Below, piece after piece: positions 1 to 13,325 of a stretch of DNA of 64,000 bases; position 1 is the stretch's first letter; each line of letters opens with the position of its first letter. Below the pieces are notes generated by a model. The model saw only the letters and a program-made list of their open reading frames with translations. It made no database searches and was not told where the DNA came from. The position numbers were made by a program, and so were the translations under genes. The DNA is from Irpex lacteus (taxonomy: Eukaryota > Basidiomycota > Agaricomycetes > Polyporales > Irpicaceae): positions 80,344-144,343 of the forward strand of contig MQVO02000047.1 of assembly GCA_001986395.2 (NCBI GenBank), given 5' to 3'.

Positions 1-3000
1 GTAAGCTTCTCTACAACCAGCTTGCCGCTAGCGGGCCAGTATGCAGCGGGAGTCCCGCCCTGTTTGAGCTCGGGTTCTTGCTCAATAACAACATACTGGT
101 GAATACGCTCCAAGCTGAAAGATTGAGTTCCCTGAGTTAACCGAATTCCACTTAGGAGTGGAAGAACCCGAACCTGTTTCCATTCACTGCAACCGGTAGA
201 CAATCAGAATACGTCGGACTGCATCACGATGAGGTACCCGTACCTTCGAACTCGTTGTAGAAGGAGACCCACCACAGGATCAACTCGCTGAAAAAGACTG
301 CTGTCGTCAATATCGTCATGCCGCAACAAGAAAAAGAAAAGCCTCACTAGCCATAGCTAATACAAACCCAACGCTGGAGGGAGCATATGTGGTTTTTCCA
401 TAAACAATGTAGAATGCTACAGCAGCAGTAAAGATAGAGGCGAGCGCATCGATTCGAACGCTGACCCATCTGCAACGGGGTCAGTAATCATTGCATATAG
501 CCCCTCTCCATTGTAAAGACTGACCGGTTGAGATCGTAGAAGACCCTGGCAGTACGCACGTAAGAGTTCACCCGTCTGTGAGTCTCGTCTCTGAACGCAT
601 TCTGAGCGGCATAAGCGCGGATAGAAACTATGAAGCCTCAGCAACAAGTTGTTTGAGACGTGCACATGGACCACTCACCAAGGCCAGAGATAGCACCACC
701 GAGAACTCCAATGACGGGGGCTTTGGCATTCGACATCTCGCGCTTGACAGACATTTGCGCTTTCAAGTAAGTATTTCCCAGAATGCCACCCAAGATTGAA
801 AAGACGATGGATGGAATGATGAACATGGGAATGTACAAGAGGATCCCTGCGAGTTTCATCAGCATCTTTAGGGTGATCATAGCTAAACAGTAATGAGTGT
901 TATATCGATCCGGAATCTGGGGCTACCCACTCAGATTCTTCAATGTATCCGCAACTTGGCCGTCAACTAAAATGGTTGTCAGTTTATGTAGAGGCAGTTC
1001 GTAATTGGTCCCACTTACTGAATTGAATGTCTTGGGTACAACGAGCGATAACTCGAGAAACCGGAGTGACGTCAAGCCAGCTATAAATCGTAGTGACCAA
1101 GCCATTCCAAAGTACGCAAGTAATGTTATGTCCTACCGGAATGTACTTCCAAGGAGTCTTGAAACGAGTTTGCTGTGCAAAATCCGAGACGCTCGCAAAC
1201 TGGCGAGTGTGTAAACAACATCGGCGTAGGTTGAAGTGACCGCCACCATGAAAGTGATAAGACAGTACATCGATAGATAACTGGACAGTAATGAGATCGA
1301 GGTACTTCAAGGCTGAAACAGAACTCACTTACTAGAAAACCGGAACCGTCGAAGGATCTGTAGCGGCATATTGACGAGCCCAGTAACCCACCCACCAGGT
1401 GCCCACTACATCAAGCAGCTCGCACAAGGCGAGCCCAGCTATCCAGCCGATCCAAAAGATGATCGGGAGACTGCCGCCCAGACCACTCAGGAAGAGTTTT
1501 ACTACCGGAGCAGAGGGGTTTGATGAGTGTTGCTGAATGAAGAAGAAGTTTGGACTCACGAGCTTGCCAGCTGACCTGACCATGAGCAATCTCTTCGGAG
1601 ACCACTAGCTTACCCTTGTCCTTCTTGACAACCTGGCCCGCATCACTAGCAGAATCTTCAAGTTTATCCAATTCAACGGCTTCCTCTTCGTGCTTGATTT
1701 CTTCCTGTAAGGCTGAGTCTTTGGTAATCGCATCGTAGATAGATCCTTGGCTGACTACATGTCCATCAGTATCAAGAGAAACAACAAAGTCGACGAGCGG
1801 GCCAGCCATAGCGATGTTGTGTGTCTGCAAAAGATCAGCATCTCCGTTCCAGTCACACACTGCTGGCGACATACTACAAGCAAAACAGTTCTGGAGCGAA
1901 GAAGGTCGCCTTTGAAACATTTGTCCACGATCCATCGTGCAGTATGGACGTCCTATAAGGTCTAGGTAAGATTACTTAATAGTTCTAGTAGCTCTTCATG
2001 CATACCAGTGCCGCTAACACCTACGAGAAAGACTGCACGTGAGGAGCAAGACTATCATAGTATCTTGGCGTACTTACATCGTCGAGTAGTAAGATCTCAG
2101 CCCGAGAGTATACCGCTCTTGCCAGAGTCACACGAGCCTGTGTCAACGGGTAAGTGTAGCCTTGTTAAATTCCGAATACTGCAGTACTGCACCTTTTGAC
2201 CACCGCTGTCACCATGCAACGCCAGTCGGTCAATTTGAAGAACTCAGTAGATGCAAACAGCTTGGACCCACCTCAGGGTTATCCCCTTTTCTCCGACTTC
2301 TGTACTATCACCAGCCTCGAATAGACTCAAGTCTCGCGCCAGCCCACACTGGTAAATTACTGATGAAAGCCTGTTAGTAAAGACCATTTATCTATAGCAT
2401 GTAGGTGCTGGTTCACCTTTTGTGTAACGCTCTTCGTCAAACGGTGATCCGAACAGGATATTCTCCTATAAAAAACGTATGAGCCCAGATAACCTACACT
2501 GAAAAATGCATCGACGGTAAATGTACCCTTATAGTCTCGTTCTGCACCCAAGACTCTTGTGCAGCGTACGCAATGCCCCCGTCCCTGGGAAGATTCACCC
2601 ACGACTGTGGGCCAGCCGGGATATAATGCATTTCACCAAGGAGTGCCATGAGTACCGATGTTTTGCCCGAACCAGTCGGCCCGAGTATCAGATTGAACGC
2701 TCCCTTCTTGAAGATCACCTCTTTGTCTATGTGCAGGCGGAAAGGCTGTTTGGAAGGTGTTGAGGTGCCATCCATGGTGTTGTTGGACCAGGAGAAGTCC
2801 GCTTGTCCAAATCCTATGTCGTCCCGATGCTCTTCGGAGATGATAGGTGTATCTTGGGCGGCGTTCGGCTCGAACCAGTTCAGTAGCTCGGTCTGTCAAT
2901 GAAGGCTCCGTTAGTATATACGCACATGATTCAGGGCTTAGACGCTTACATTGTATAGAAAATCGGCTATGCGACCGAGTGAGACGTTGGCTGGAGCAAA

Positions 3001-5518
3001 GAGATCAGTATTATAAACCTTTGAGTTGCTATTCTGCACCGTGACCTACCGGTGATAAGTGTTGGCAGCAGACGGAAAATGCGAAACAGCTGTGACCTTA
3101 TCATGTTGAAAGCTATCGGAATCAGTTAGTCGTGGGTCTTATCGACACGTTCAAATGCTCAGTCACATACCATACCATGAAGAGTACACAATCGACGCTG
3201 TGAAGAAAATAAGTACGGATTCATTGATCTAACAAGTAGAATAACATACCAGACAAAGGCTTCTTTTGTACTAAAGTCTGATTGGAAGAATCAATACTAG
3301 TAATATGTATACGTTGGGTATCCACTCACATAGACTCCATACGTCACCGCCATATGAACGAGCGGAATCGTTTGACTAAAAGGCAATGATAAGCACATAT
3401 AGAATATGCTCATCTCGTATCATACTCACTTCACCATACTCCAAAGCATACCCAACAACTTGCGCCTCCAAATCCACTTCAGCTCTCCTTCCCGCTTCTC
3501 AGCGATAGACCTCTCCACACGGTGTTCCCATCCAAAGAGCTTGATCATCCTTAGCATACTCATCACTAGCACATCACCAATCATCAGCATTCTTATCTTC
3601 AAGTGACAGCGAATACCGTAAATGAGCACGAAAAGAAAGATAAAACTCACTCTCAGTGACATCTTGTACACGAGCATCCGTAGCTTTCATCTTCTCCTTC
3701 TGCACCGTGTTTGTCAGTGTAGCTATCCACATCGGAACGGGAGCCAAGACGACCATGACTGCCAGACCGACGAAGGAACACCAGCCTAGGACGACGTAGA
3801 GGAACCACATCCCGATGATGATGTGCAGAGGGGCAGATATCACTGCACAAAAGAGGTAAGATCTCATGAACTCGCGGGAGGATGGATGTGAGCTGTCGTC
3901 TTACCTAGGAATAGGAAGTCACGCCCATTGACGATATTATCCAGGTCACTAGTGATGAGGTTGTTAATCCTGCCGATAAAGTTATCCCTTTCTCTCGCTT
4001 CCTTCGCAGCTTCCTCGGATCCGCGCTCCGTCCTCCCCTCCGAGTCACTAGCACGGTGAGTCTCAGCCTTCAGCCGGATGCGCAGGGCGTGGTCCAAGAT
4101 GAGCGATGTCATAATTGACTCGGTGCGTACGAGGCATTGGGTCTGCTCACGGTAGTATTAGCAGTAGCCGGTTTGGAATAGTCTTGTTGAGAGAGTCTAA
4201 TATGTACTGTACGCACCGAGAGATACATGTATAGCTCCCATATTAAGGTATAGTTGATTGCTGAGGTGCCTATGAGCAGGATCCACACCCAGGGTTTGAC
4301 GATAGCTCCTTCTCCGCCGGTCTCGAGGTAGCTATAGGCAATCAGTATAAGTAATCACGCCGTGACTTTTCGAATGTGAAAGCACGCACGCGAGCAACCT
4401 GTTCGTACCGACGGGTGCCGCCATGATAAGTGTAGCCTATATCAACGGTGAGGATACAATGGTAAAACAGCAAGTGGCATCACATACCACGAAGAGCAAG
4501 CATATAGCCTGGTATACCAACGAACGTCTAAAGAAGGAGACGAGGCCAAAGAAGAGGTGACGTTTAGCCGCTCCAGAGAACGGGTCGAGATACTGTCATG
4601 GACAGAATTAGCGAGAAATATAAAGGTGAAGGCACAGTCGGTTGACTACGCACACGATAACTGTCCTTTATTAGGTACTCCGCAGAATCACGATCGGCGA
4701 GGGGAGGAAGCTTGTCACGGCTCAAGTGCTCGACGCGGGATGCCTCTATGACGATAGGATCGAGGAAGGAGTAGAATACGAATGCGAATAGGGATGCTGT
4801 TTGAGACGGGTTGACTATCGGTAACGGTTCCTGTGTATCACGCTGTGAATACGATATACCTAGCTTCATGAAGATAACCATGCTTACGGAAGGTTCGTGC
4901 ACAGGAATGTACGCGTAGGGTTCAAATCCGGGAAGAACGACTCCAGCAAGAAACGCCAACATCACCTTCGCCCAAAGAATATTCCCTTCTGCTTCGTCGG
5001 CGGGACGGAGAGTGAAGGTCATCAAAGGCCATATGTCGCGATAGGCGTACACGGCAAACGTGGCCAGCGTGACAAGAGACAAGTGGAAGGAAACCGCCAC
5101 AGCTAATCGGACTGTTACGAAAACGTTCAAAGCTCCCAAAATCGCCGCATAACCCTACAGGGGATGTGAGCACTGGACTGTGGATAGTAGTGCGAAGGAC
5201 AATGTGAGGTCTTACAGAAGCTGAAGCCAGGGCAACATTGTACCACGTCCGCCCACCACGGTGAGCAGTGACCTCGGTGAGGACAAGCAACGCAACGAGA
5301 GTTACAAGCCGAGCAACTTTAAACGCGAAGATCTTCGTGTTTCCTTGAACGTGTCGGCTGAGCTCGCCATCACAAGTTGCATCGTCGCTCCTCTTGAAAA
5401 TGAGGCGCCGACACGACTTCGACGATACCGCATGGACGACGAACGCTAAAAGCGAGGCTGCTGCGACGTATGCGGGGTAAAGCCTCTCATCGGTCCATGT
5501 ACTAAAATAAAAATGCAT
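1..5518 (-). CDS. ABCC-type ABC transporter, 3' end beyond window
   Basis: Multi-exon gene for a full-length ATP-driven exporter of the MRP/Ycf1/Bpt1 class, expected in the plasma or vacuolar membrane. In order of reading: hydrophobic N-terminal segments (about 5500-4600), first transmembrane domain (about 4500-3000), first ATPase domain with Walker A GPTGSGKTS (near 2670), Q-loop AYAAQESWVQ (near 2550) and Walker B AEILLLDD (near 2090). A charged linker follows (about 1750-1600), then the second transmembrane domain (about 1600-580). The last readable exon ends with AYWPASGKLVVEKL, the usual lead-in to the second ATPase domain, so only that domain is missing, by truncation at the window edge. 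The ATG at 5518 is the first in the last hydrophobic exon; a short upstream exon at about 5575-5631 is possible, but its donor did not give a clean frame. The substrate cannot be read from sequence. Confidence 0.88.
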
Positions 5519-6047
5519 TAGTTATTGACACCTTGCAAACCGTTTATAAGAACGATAAATACGCGCCTTTCATCCAGTGTAGGAAATCCTGACATGCTGT
5601 AATGGCTTGTCAACACAGTCTGAATATCCATGATTCAGATGGCTGCTAGAAAAATGGAGGATCGACGTCAACTCGTGTGCGGAGAACTTCCACGTTCCGA
5701 TCGACGCCAGGAACCATTAAGTACGTTTCCAACCACATGGCGCCGTAGTCATCGACATCAAAACGGGTCCGAATCTTTGGAAGTCCGCGCAGCCGTACCG
5801 AGATAGCCTAGTAAGTAAGTTCGCATGCAAAGTGGTGGTGTGCCTAGTAGGTACGAAGCCCGTGCGTGTGGGGGTGGGAGATAAACGAACTGTGAATTCG
5901 AACGGTCCCGAGAGGAGATAGCTCATAATAGAATTCAGCGACTCATCTGGCACAAAAGATACATTCGATATTTTCTTGTACATTCAGATACGTTCACTTT
6001 CTTGTCCGTACTCGTATATCTCCCCTCTGCATATCGGTACACTTAAC
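5519..6047. other. Intergenic, ABC transporter 5' side to DPP5 3' side
   Basis: No supported gene. It holds the 5' flank of the ABC transporter, possibly with a short leader exon at 5575-5631, and the 3' flank of the peptidase gene. Neither strand gives a protein-like reading frame. Confidence 0.5.
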
Positions 6048-8999
6048 TTAGTGCTCTCCAACGTACTTATCAAACCACCTCAACACCTCCCAATGCCACT
6101 TCAAACTGTATCGAGCACGAATGTTAGTCGACATTCCGAGAGTCTGAGGAGCATATAAAACCTACCTGTTCCCGTGGTTCAAAGTCCAGTGGTTCTCATC
6201 CGGGAATATGACCAGACGAGAGGGCACTTTGAGTCTACATCATAGAACAATCACAACCACATTCATCAGCACACGTATTTTAAGGAGGTGGACAGACGTA
6301 GACGTACTGCTGCAACGCGTGGAACGCAGCGATACCCTCCGTCTCAGCGAGCCGGTAGTCTTTGCTGCCGTGTACGATCAGAGTGGGTGTCTTCCAGTTT
6401 TGGACGAAGTTCACTGGGTTGAATCTACGAATAGAGGTTAGCCGCCGTGATTTATGTAATGTAGAAAGGAGGAAGTAGAAAGAGGGAGGAGAGACGCACT
6501 TCTCGATAACCTCCTTAGCCTCAGGCTCCCAAGGCCGTCCTCCCCACTCCCGGTTCGCGAAGAACAGCTCGTCGGTCGAGTACGCGACGTATCGCACGTC
6601 GAATGCCTACACGCAGCGAACGAAGTGAGTATGTGAACTATCAGTGGGAATGTGGGGGTGGGGAGAGAATAGAAGGAGGGACAGTACGCACCCCATCATG
6701 ACAGAACAAAGCCTTGAAGTTGAACCCGAACTCCGGGTGTCCCAGGATCCAGCTACACAGACGAACGTCAGCATAAGAACACATTTCGAGGATTTTTTTG
6801 CGAGAGTAAGATCATAGTACGCACTTAATCGCGTATCCACCATAACTCCCACCACCAGCGACAGCCCTCTCGGGGTCGATCTCCGGATACTCCTGGAGGA
6901 TGTACTTGTACCCCCGGATGAGGTCCTCGAAGGGTTTGCCGCCCCATTCGCGTTGGATCGCGTCGGTCAGTTCTGTGAGCGGAGCGAGTGTTGCGCAGCG
7001 TAAATATGAGTCAGTCAGTCGGTCAGTGGGAGAAGGAGAAGTTGGAGGAAACACTTACTTTGTCCAAAAGTAGTAGACCCAGTAGGGTTAATAGCAACAA
7101 CCACATACCCCTGCTGCGCAAAAACATTCGGATTCCACCTTGTACTCCACTGATCCCCCCAAACCCCCTGCGGCCCCCCATGTATCCAAAACAAAAGCGG
7201 CCACTTCTTCTCCTCCCCTTTCCCCTCTTCACCCTTCCCAGCGCGCTTGAACCCAGGCGGCTTCAAAACCCACCCCTGGATCTTTTGGTCGATGCCGTCG
7301 AACCAGAACTCCTCACCCGCGTCCAGCTGTTTTCCTTTAAGCGCGTCGGCGGCAAACTTCGTGAGTTGATCAATTTTAGGGGATGAGGTGGTGGAAGAGG
7401 AGAGATCGCGAATGACGAAGACGTCGTTCGGCGATGTGAAGGACGATTTGGTGAAGAGGAGACGGTCGTTCGGGAGGACTTGCAATCCCGCCGCGGAGCC
7501 CTCGTGCGTCAGCGCTTTCGGGGTAGAGGAAGAGGAGAGTGGGGAAGGGGAAGAGGAGGAGGAGGGAGTAGCAGGGATGGAGATGGAGAAGATTTTGTTT
7601 CGGGCGTGTTCGCCTGCTACTAGGTAGAGGGTTGTGTCGTCGTTTGAGAACTACGATGTATTGTTAGTACACTGAAGAGATCAAAGTAGGTGAAAGAAAG
7701 GATTACGCACGACGAGCTCCACAGCCGACCGATCCCACTCCTCCGTAAGCGTGTACCGCACGTCCTTCTCCAGGTCATAAATCACCACTTTTCCACGGTC
7801 ACTTTCATACCCATCCTCATCAAGCTCAACCCACGCGACCTTGTCCCCCTTTTGCGAGAAGACGGGGGCGTGCGTCGCGCCCTGCTTGCCAGAGGTGAGT
7901 TCTTTGGGGGTGGATTTTCCGTCCAAAGCGACGATGTAGATCTACGAAAGTTTTGAGTTGCTGGTGAGAGAGATACGACGGGAGGGCGTACATTTTGCTT
8001 GGTGTGCCAGGCCTTGGGGAGGACGGGGTCCTTGGCGGTGTAAACTACATGTGTGGCAGAGACGTCAAAGTCGTCTGTCCCACCGAACGGCATGACCGGT
8101 GCGTGCTGCAACCAAATTCTTAATTAGCATACACCCACCTCAAGACTCAAACTCTGACGATTCACGTACATGCCCCGTCCCCTTCAACAAATTCACATAC
8201 TCCTCCCCAAGCACCCACTTCCCCCCAGGTCCCTTCGTAAGCTCAACACTAAACAGCGCACTCTTCTTCGGCCCAACCCAAGCATCCCACTGCCTATCAA
8301 AAGTCTCCTCATACACAAACGCACTATCCCCGCGGTTCTCCCACTCCTCATCGTTCTTCTTCACAGCGCGGATGTCCCCATCTTCATGCACGTTATCCGA
8401 AAATACGAGAAAGTCGGATTTACCGTTGAAGATGAAGTTCCCGGCGGAGTCGGTCGGGAACTTTCCGATGAGGAGGGGGCTGTCTGGTGTCGCGATTGAT
8501 TCTGTCTCGTACTTGACAGAGATGGCGTAGAGTGCGACCACTTTGTCCTTACCCTCGCCTTCGGGGACGGCGTGTGCGATGGTGCGTGCGTCGAGCCAGA
8601 AGGCGTCGCCGCCCTTGGTGAGGGGGATCTCGAATGGCTGAGCGGTCGATTCGATGGGGGCGATGTAGATGTACTTATTGTTCCTGTCCAACGCAATTAG
8701 CATTTGAGTAGTATATCGCGACGATCGCGGGGGAGAACGCACTTTTTGTCCTTGGTCGAGTATTTGCTCACAGAGACGAGCAGAAGATCGCCCGTGGGGT
8801 TCGCGACGCCGTTGCCTGGACGTTCAAGCTCGATGAGGTCCTTGGGCGAGAATATGTTCGCCGCCTCTTTGAAAGTGAAGTCAGTAGTGTTCGGGACTAC
8901 CATGGTTGTTTGCTGCAGGGAGGTAGTGGTAGGTGCGAGAGGAGCCTGGGCTGCGAAGCCGAGGAGAGAGAGCGAAACACTGAATGAGGGGAGCCACAT
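6048..8999 (-). CDS. Dipeptidyl-peptidase V, secreted S9 family serine peptidase
   Basis: Multi-exon gene for a prolyl-oligopeptidase-type peptidase (S9C) that releases dipeptides from the N-termini of peptides. The protein starts MWLPSFSVSLSLLGFAAQA, a clear signal peptide, so secretion is expected. A beta-propeller-like N-terminal half is followed by the alpha/beta-hydrolase domain. The catalytic triad is visible: Ser in GGSYGG (near 6850), Asp in HGSKDYR (near 6385) and His in DENHWT (near 6200). The oxyanion region reads FWIHGGPQG. The protein ends WFDKYVGEH. I chose the ATG at 8999 because the in-frame codon 14 residues further up is GTG and lies next to the TATA-like element at 9051-9056. 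At least seven short introns interrupt it. The DPP5 assignment rests on overall similarity to secreted fungal DPPV. Confidence 0.92.
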
Positions 9000-9050
9000 G
9001 GTGGGTGCCCAGTTCGCATGACCTGGCTCTCCCACTGCCACGGTCCTCGC

Positions 9051-9057
9051 TATATAT
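9051..9057 (-). promoter_or_regulatory. TATA-like box of the DPP5 gene
   Basis: TATATA 52 nt before the chosen start codon on the minus strand. Its position argues against translation starting further upstream. Confidence 0.4.
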
Positions 9058-10013
9058 CCAAAACGTGATCACGTCATATCGTGTGCCATGTGTATCGACC
9101 CGACGTAGATAGTGCCTGGCCGACGCCGACGCTCAATTTATCGTGAATTTCGCCGACATTCTCGAGGGCGACGAGGACGCTATGTGACGATCGATGGCGA
9201 GGATGCCGACGCGCACCTGGACAGATGGCATGCAATTCGTCATCAAAAACGTGTGCTGCGTGGTGGGAACGCGTGTGTCACAGGTCATGTGAGCGTGACG
9301 TCTCTTCCCGCCACATAGACGTCGACGCACTTGAGAGTCCACCGCGAGCAATTGCAATGTATTCCGTGTTCTCGTAAGTACCTCTTAATCTACAGTACCT
9401 CCAAACGTGGAGTTGCAATAGTTCCCCTGACGCCCCTGAGAAATTGGCCCGGGCCATTTCTTCGCAATATAGGATGGCCATGGCCCAGTGGCACTGTTTA
9501 ATACACGGAATCACCGATGCCGTACACGAGGCTCCATGCATGCAACCTATCGTCTGATATCCGAATCGGGGTGTCATTGCCTCTCATCGATTCATCTGTA
9601 CATGTCTTCTCTGCTCATACACCAGCTCACAACTTGTCTGCAGTAAGAGTGGCAGCTCCAGCTGGGTCCGTACTAGACGGGCACGACGGCGGAGAGAATG
9701 TGACGTGAGTGAAGAAGTACACGGTATACGTATGCCTTGTCCTCATCATTACTGACCAGATCCTACTGACCAGATCTCCTGCTTCCAATTCCAGATACAC
9801 TTCCTTATATAGTGCCGGATGGGCACTCTTCACACTGCAATCAGAACGTTAAAGCTATGCATGTCCAAGACGCCCAGCTCACTCTTCACATTCACCTTCT
9901 ATGGTAAGTCACATAGTTGTAATTGTTGCGATCTAAGATACTGGATCTAGGTTCGTACTTGAGTGCAGGAACGAGGCACACCTTGTCCCTCCCTCCACCT
10001 CACACATCTGACG
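9058..10013. other. Intergenic, divergent promoter region
   Basis: About 950 nt between the divergent peptidase and zinc-finger genes. No reading frame here looks like a protein and I see no RNA gene. Confidence 0.5.
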
Positions 10014-10021
10014 TATAAAAG
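10014..10021 (+). promoter_or_regulatory. TATA box of zinc-finger-like gene 1
   Basis: TATAAAAG 103 nt before the start codon at 10124, with a pyrimidine-rich leader between. The paralogue at 41546 has the same TATAAAAG about 90 nt before its start, so the promoter layout is shared. Confidence 0.65.
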
Positions 10022-10123
10022 CTACTATGACTATGCCCGACCTGCAGCAGAACTCGCCACTCGCATACTCACTCTCAACCTGCCCTCCATACTCTCACTA
10101 CCCTTCAAATCCTCCCAGCCACG

Positions 10124-11363
10124 ATGAACACCGGCTTATGGATTGATTCTTGGACCGAGTGGCAGACTCCTTCCCCCTCATCTACCTCTCCATCCTCCTC
10201 ATCTTCATACACCACTAATACACCGCTGCCGGCCAGCAACTCCTCTTCTCCCTCCTCCGCACCCCCTTCCCTCACGCTCGATCCCTATTCTTCCACAGAT
10301 CTAAGTTATCTCTCTCCTCCGCTTAGCCTCAGCTACTCTCCCAGTGGGAGTGGTTCCTCACATTTCCCTTCCCCACTCGACACACCGCCCCCACCTCTCA
10401 CCCCCATACAAGCTCTGAGCTTCCCCGATTTCGACTTCGACTTCCCTCCACTACAATCTGCTCAGTCACACCTCCAACCTGAGGTACCTATGAGTCCACC
10501 CCCTTGGCCTCCGTGAGTATCGCTTCTTGAACACACATTTACTCCTCTGACTTTATGATAGCAGATTCCCTTCTGTGGCAGAGGGGTCGTATGCACCTCC
10601 TGGATGCGACAACATGTTAGGCCTCAATTGGTCTTACTATAACGGTCTTCCTCCGACCCAGGCTATTCCCGACTTGATGTTGCACTCACCGGCACAATAT
10701 CTCGCTGGTACCTACATTGACGAGGCCGGGAAGGTAAACACTGCCCCCGATTCCTCGAACGGTGGTATGGTCGACACCGTCTACTCTTCGCCTGACGCTC
10801 TCGCCTGCCCCCCGCCTCGCACCCAGCGCGCTACTCGAGCTCGCAAATCAACATCTTCAAGCACTCGCTCCGCCAGACGCACTCTCCCCTCCTCCACTTC
10901 CCTCTCACTTTCAGCCACCACCACCTCATTCTCCTCCTCCTCATCAATCAAAACCTACAAACCCCGCCGCGCCCTCGGCACCGGCACCCCCAACTTCACA
11001 TCCACTACTCCCTGCGGCACCTCCTTCCTCTGCACAACCTGCCACTCCACATACCCCCTTACCCGTTCCTCCGACTTCGTACGGCACGTACTCACGCATT
11101 ATCCCGAGTACCGCGGGGGTGCGTTGTTGTGCTGCGGGGTCCCGGTTGAGTCGCCTCAATGTCTAGCAATGATGGCTAAGGGAATGATACCACCGGACGC
11201 GCCGGTGAGGAGGTATTATGGGCGATGGATGGTAGGCGGGTGCGGGCTGTTGTGTGCGAGGACGGATGTGTTGAGGAAGCATCTTGGGAATGGGAGGAGG
11301 GGGTGTGTGGGGGATTTGACGGGGGATTGGCATCCGCCGAAATTGCCTAGGGGGGAGAAGTAG
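10124..11363 (+). CDS. Zinc-finger-like protein, Ser/Pro-rich N-terminus (paralogue 1)
   Basis: Two exons, 10124-10512 and 10565-11363, giving 395 residues; the splice keeps the frame (WPP then FPSVAEG). The N-terminal 250 residues are Ser/Pro/Thr-rich and low in complexity, as in transcription factors. The C-terminal 100 residues carry a Cys/His block: CTTCHSTY, then RHVLTHYP, then CCGVPVE, YYGRWMVGGCG, RTDVLRKHL, and a closing DWHPPKLP. The first part resembles C2H2 spacing (C-x2-C, then H-x3-H). The rest, with CCG and GGCG, is a longer pattern shared with the gene at 41546. DNA binding and a nuclear role are inferred from composition and this block. The specific family is not one I can name. 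Confidence 0.8.
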
Positions 11364-11702
11364 GAACTTCGTGTAGTTGTGAGATTGAGACTGCCTGCTT
11401 GCTTTCGTTCGTTCGGGTTTTGGTTTGAGTGCTGATAGATTCACGACTAATACTCCTTGCCGGTCAAGGTTGTCGTCTTGTTGCCAATTCTTGCTTAGTT
11501 AGCTGTTTTTTGCTCTTCGTATATCATTCACGTTGTTTTCAAATTTCCTCTACAACTCCTCTTGCATTTGCCTTCCTCAAACACCTTCAAATGTATACAT
11601 CCGTACCTCCGTGTAAACTAAAGTATATAACTCAAACCTGCTAATACAAGAGACGTCACATCCAAAAATCCTCTCCGTATACCAGTCAAAAAGCCATCAC
11701 CA
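11364..11702. other. Intergenic, convergent 3' ends
   Basis: 3' flanks of the zinc-finger-like gene and the ORC6-like gene. AT-rich tracts compatible with transcription end are present; no gene is seen. Confidence 0.5.
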
Positions 11703-13325
11703 CTAAGCCCTCAAACTCTCAAACGGATGCCCCCTCACCTCAATAACCCCCCTAACCCACTCCTCCCTCACCTTCCACTCCCTCTCATACCTCCCTCCTG
11801 CCCCTCCTTTGCTTCCAAACCACTGGACATGCTCTAAAAAAACAGGCCTTCGTCGCCGCCTCACAACCTCTTCTGCACCCTCATCCCGAGGACGGGACAT
11901 CGCCTTGGGAGTTTGAGTTTTCGTAGGCGACTGGGACGAGCGTGCACTGCTAACACTGCTGCGTGAGGGGGTTCTAGTAGGCGTGGATACGGGGAGAGCT
12001 TGAAGGTCGAAGGGTGCGCGAGGTTTGGGTTGGCGATGGGATCGCCGCGGTGTTACTGGAAGTTCGTCTTCGGATGAGGAGGGCGCCACAGAGGATACCA
12101 CGTCGGACATCTCGACATCCGTCCCGTCCTCCGATACAGTCTCGCTCCTCGGCGGGACAGTAGAAGGCGCATCTTCGTCTTCCTCCATCTCCTCATCCTC
12201 ATCATCTTGCAGCAACTCCAACGGAGTCTTCGAACTCGATGGTGACGGCCCGCCCCTTAGTGCATCTTTGAACGCCTCGACCGAGTGCTTACTCGGAGAC
12301 AAGAACTTGCGACGCTTGCTCGGCGTATCCTCCACGTCCGAGTCAGAGTCGAGATCGTTTTGAGTTTGAGAGGTCTTGAGGGGAGAGAAGGCGACTTTGC
12401 GTTTGTGAGTTGGTGTTTTTGTGGGTGATTGGGAGAGGTCACGGAGGGATGATTTTGACGGCGACTTCGCGAGAGGTACTGCTTTCGTGGGGAATGTGGA
12501 TTTCGTGGGTGATGCGGATTTAGTTGGAGATGCGGATTTCGTGGGCGAACCGGATTTAGTTGGGGAGGCTGACTCCGTAGAACGATTGGCTCTGCGCTCA
12601 GCTCGAAGGGACTTGACCTTCGCCGTAATTTCCTTCTTGATAGTCTGGCAGTTGGCATCTAAAGCGTCGACAACTTCTTGGTAGTCGTCTTCGCTCACGC
12701 CGTTCTGCTTTACATGGCCGTCTCTGTTTAACTAAACGATGATAATAAGTACCCAAAAATCAAGCGAGTTGTACACGGAGCACCTACACCAAGTATCTTG
12801 CAAGTCCATGCGTACACAGACACAGTAACCATATCATTTGGGGGTCGGAGACGTCCTCGGAGGTCCCCGCTGAGAGTTAGCGCGGCTTCCACGTCTTGCA
12901 TGCACTCGATCATAAAGTCCTTGTTCGCATTACGCATCACAAGTGACTGATAAGTAACCTTCGACTGGTTCTTCTCTCGCTCTGCAGAGGCAAGAGCCTT
13001 GTGAACGGTTGTTAGCGCAGCTTTGAACTCCTTTGGATTAAGACAGGAAGCGGCTTGGGCGATCTTCTCTGTAACGTCATTGTAGCCTAGCCTGCAGTAT
13101 AAGGTAAGTCAAACGGTAAGCTTGGAGCTATGGAAATCAAATCATTTACTCTTCGGATGCTAGAAGCGAAGAGATCGCTGGGAGTGCGATGGTTCGTTGG
13201 TTGAGCTCGAATCCCGAGCCGTGGCCAGTCTTGACTTTGAGTGAGCGAAATATATGTTGTGCCTTCTCTCGTAGTTCAGACTTTTCGCAGAGTCTGCGTA
13301 TGGCATCCTTGGACTGTTTGTCCAT
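11703..13325 (-). CDS. ORC6-like origin recognition complex subunit
   Basis: Multi-exon gene. The N-terminal part has a helical pattern that I align by eye to ORC6: a first helical block (MDKQSKDAIRRL...), then GFELNQRTIALPA, and SCLNPKEFKAAL in place of the ORC6 SGLN...Y...L motif. The middle is long, acidic and disordered with many S-P-x-K sites, as expected for a replication protein regulated by cyclin-dependent kinase. The C-terminus is basic then aromatic (RRRRRPVFLEHVQWFG, REWKVREEWV), like the conserved ORC6 tail. ORC6 belongs to the six-subunit complex that marks replication origins. The start at 13325 fits the family. A 22-codon upstream exon from ATG 13471 with a 53-nt intron (13353-13405) would also stay in frame. 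The gene lies head-to-head with the mS41 gene. Confidence 0.65.

Noticed and set aside
9000..9041. Upstream in-frame start for the peptidase gene at 9041
   Set aside because: The codon is GTG, not ATG, and it lies about 10 nt from a TATA-like box. The ATG at 8999 gives an immediate signal peptide.
10762..11166. 134-codon Pro-rich frame
   Set aside because: Shadow of the Ser-rich exon of the zinc-finger-like gene in another frame.
12025..12363. 112-codon Ser/Glu-rich frame on the plus strand
   Set aside because: It is the antisense shadow of the acidic region of the ORC6-like gene.
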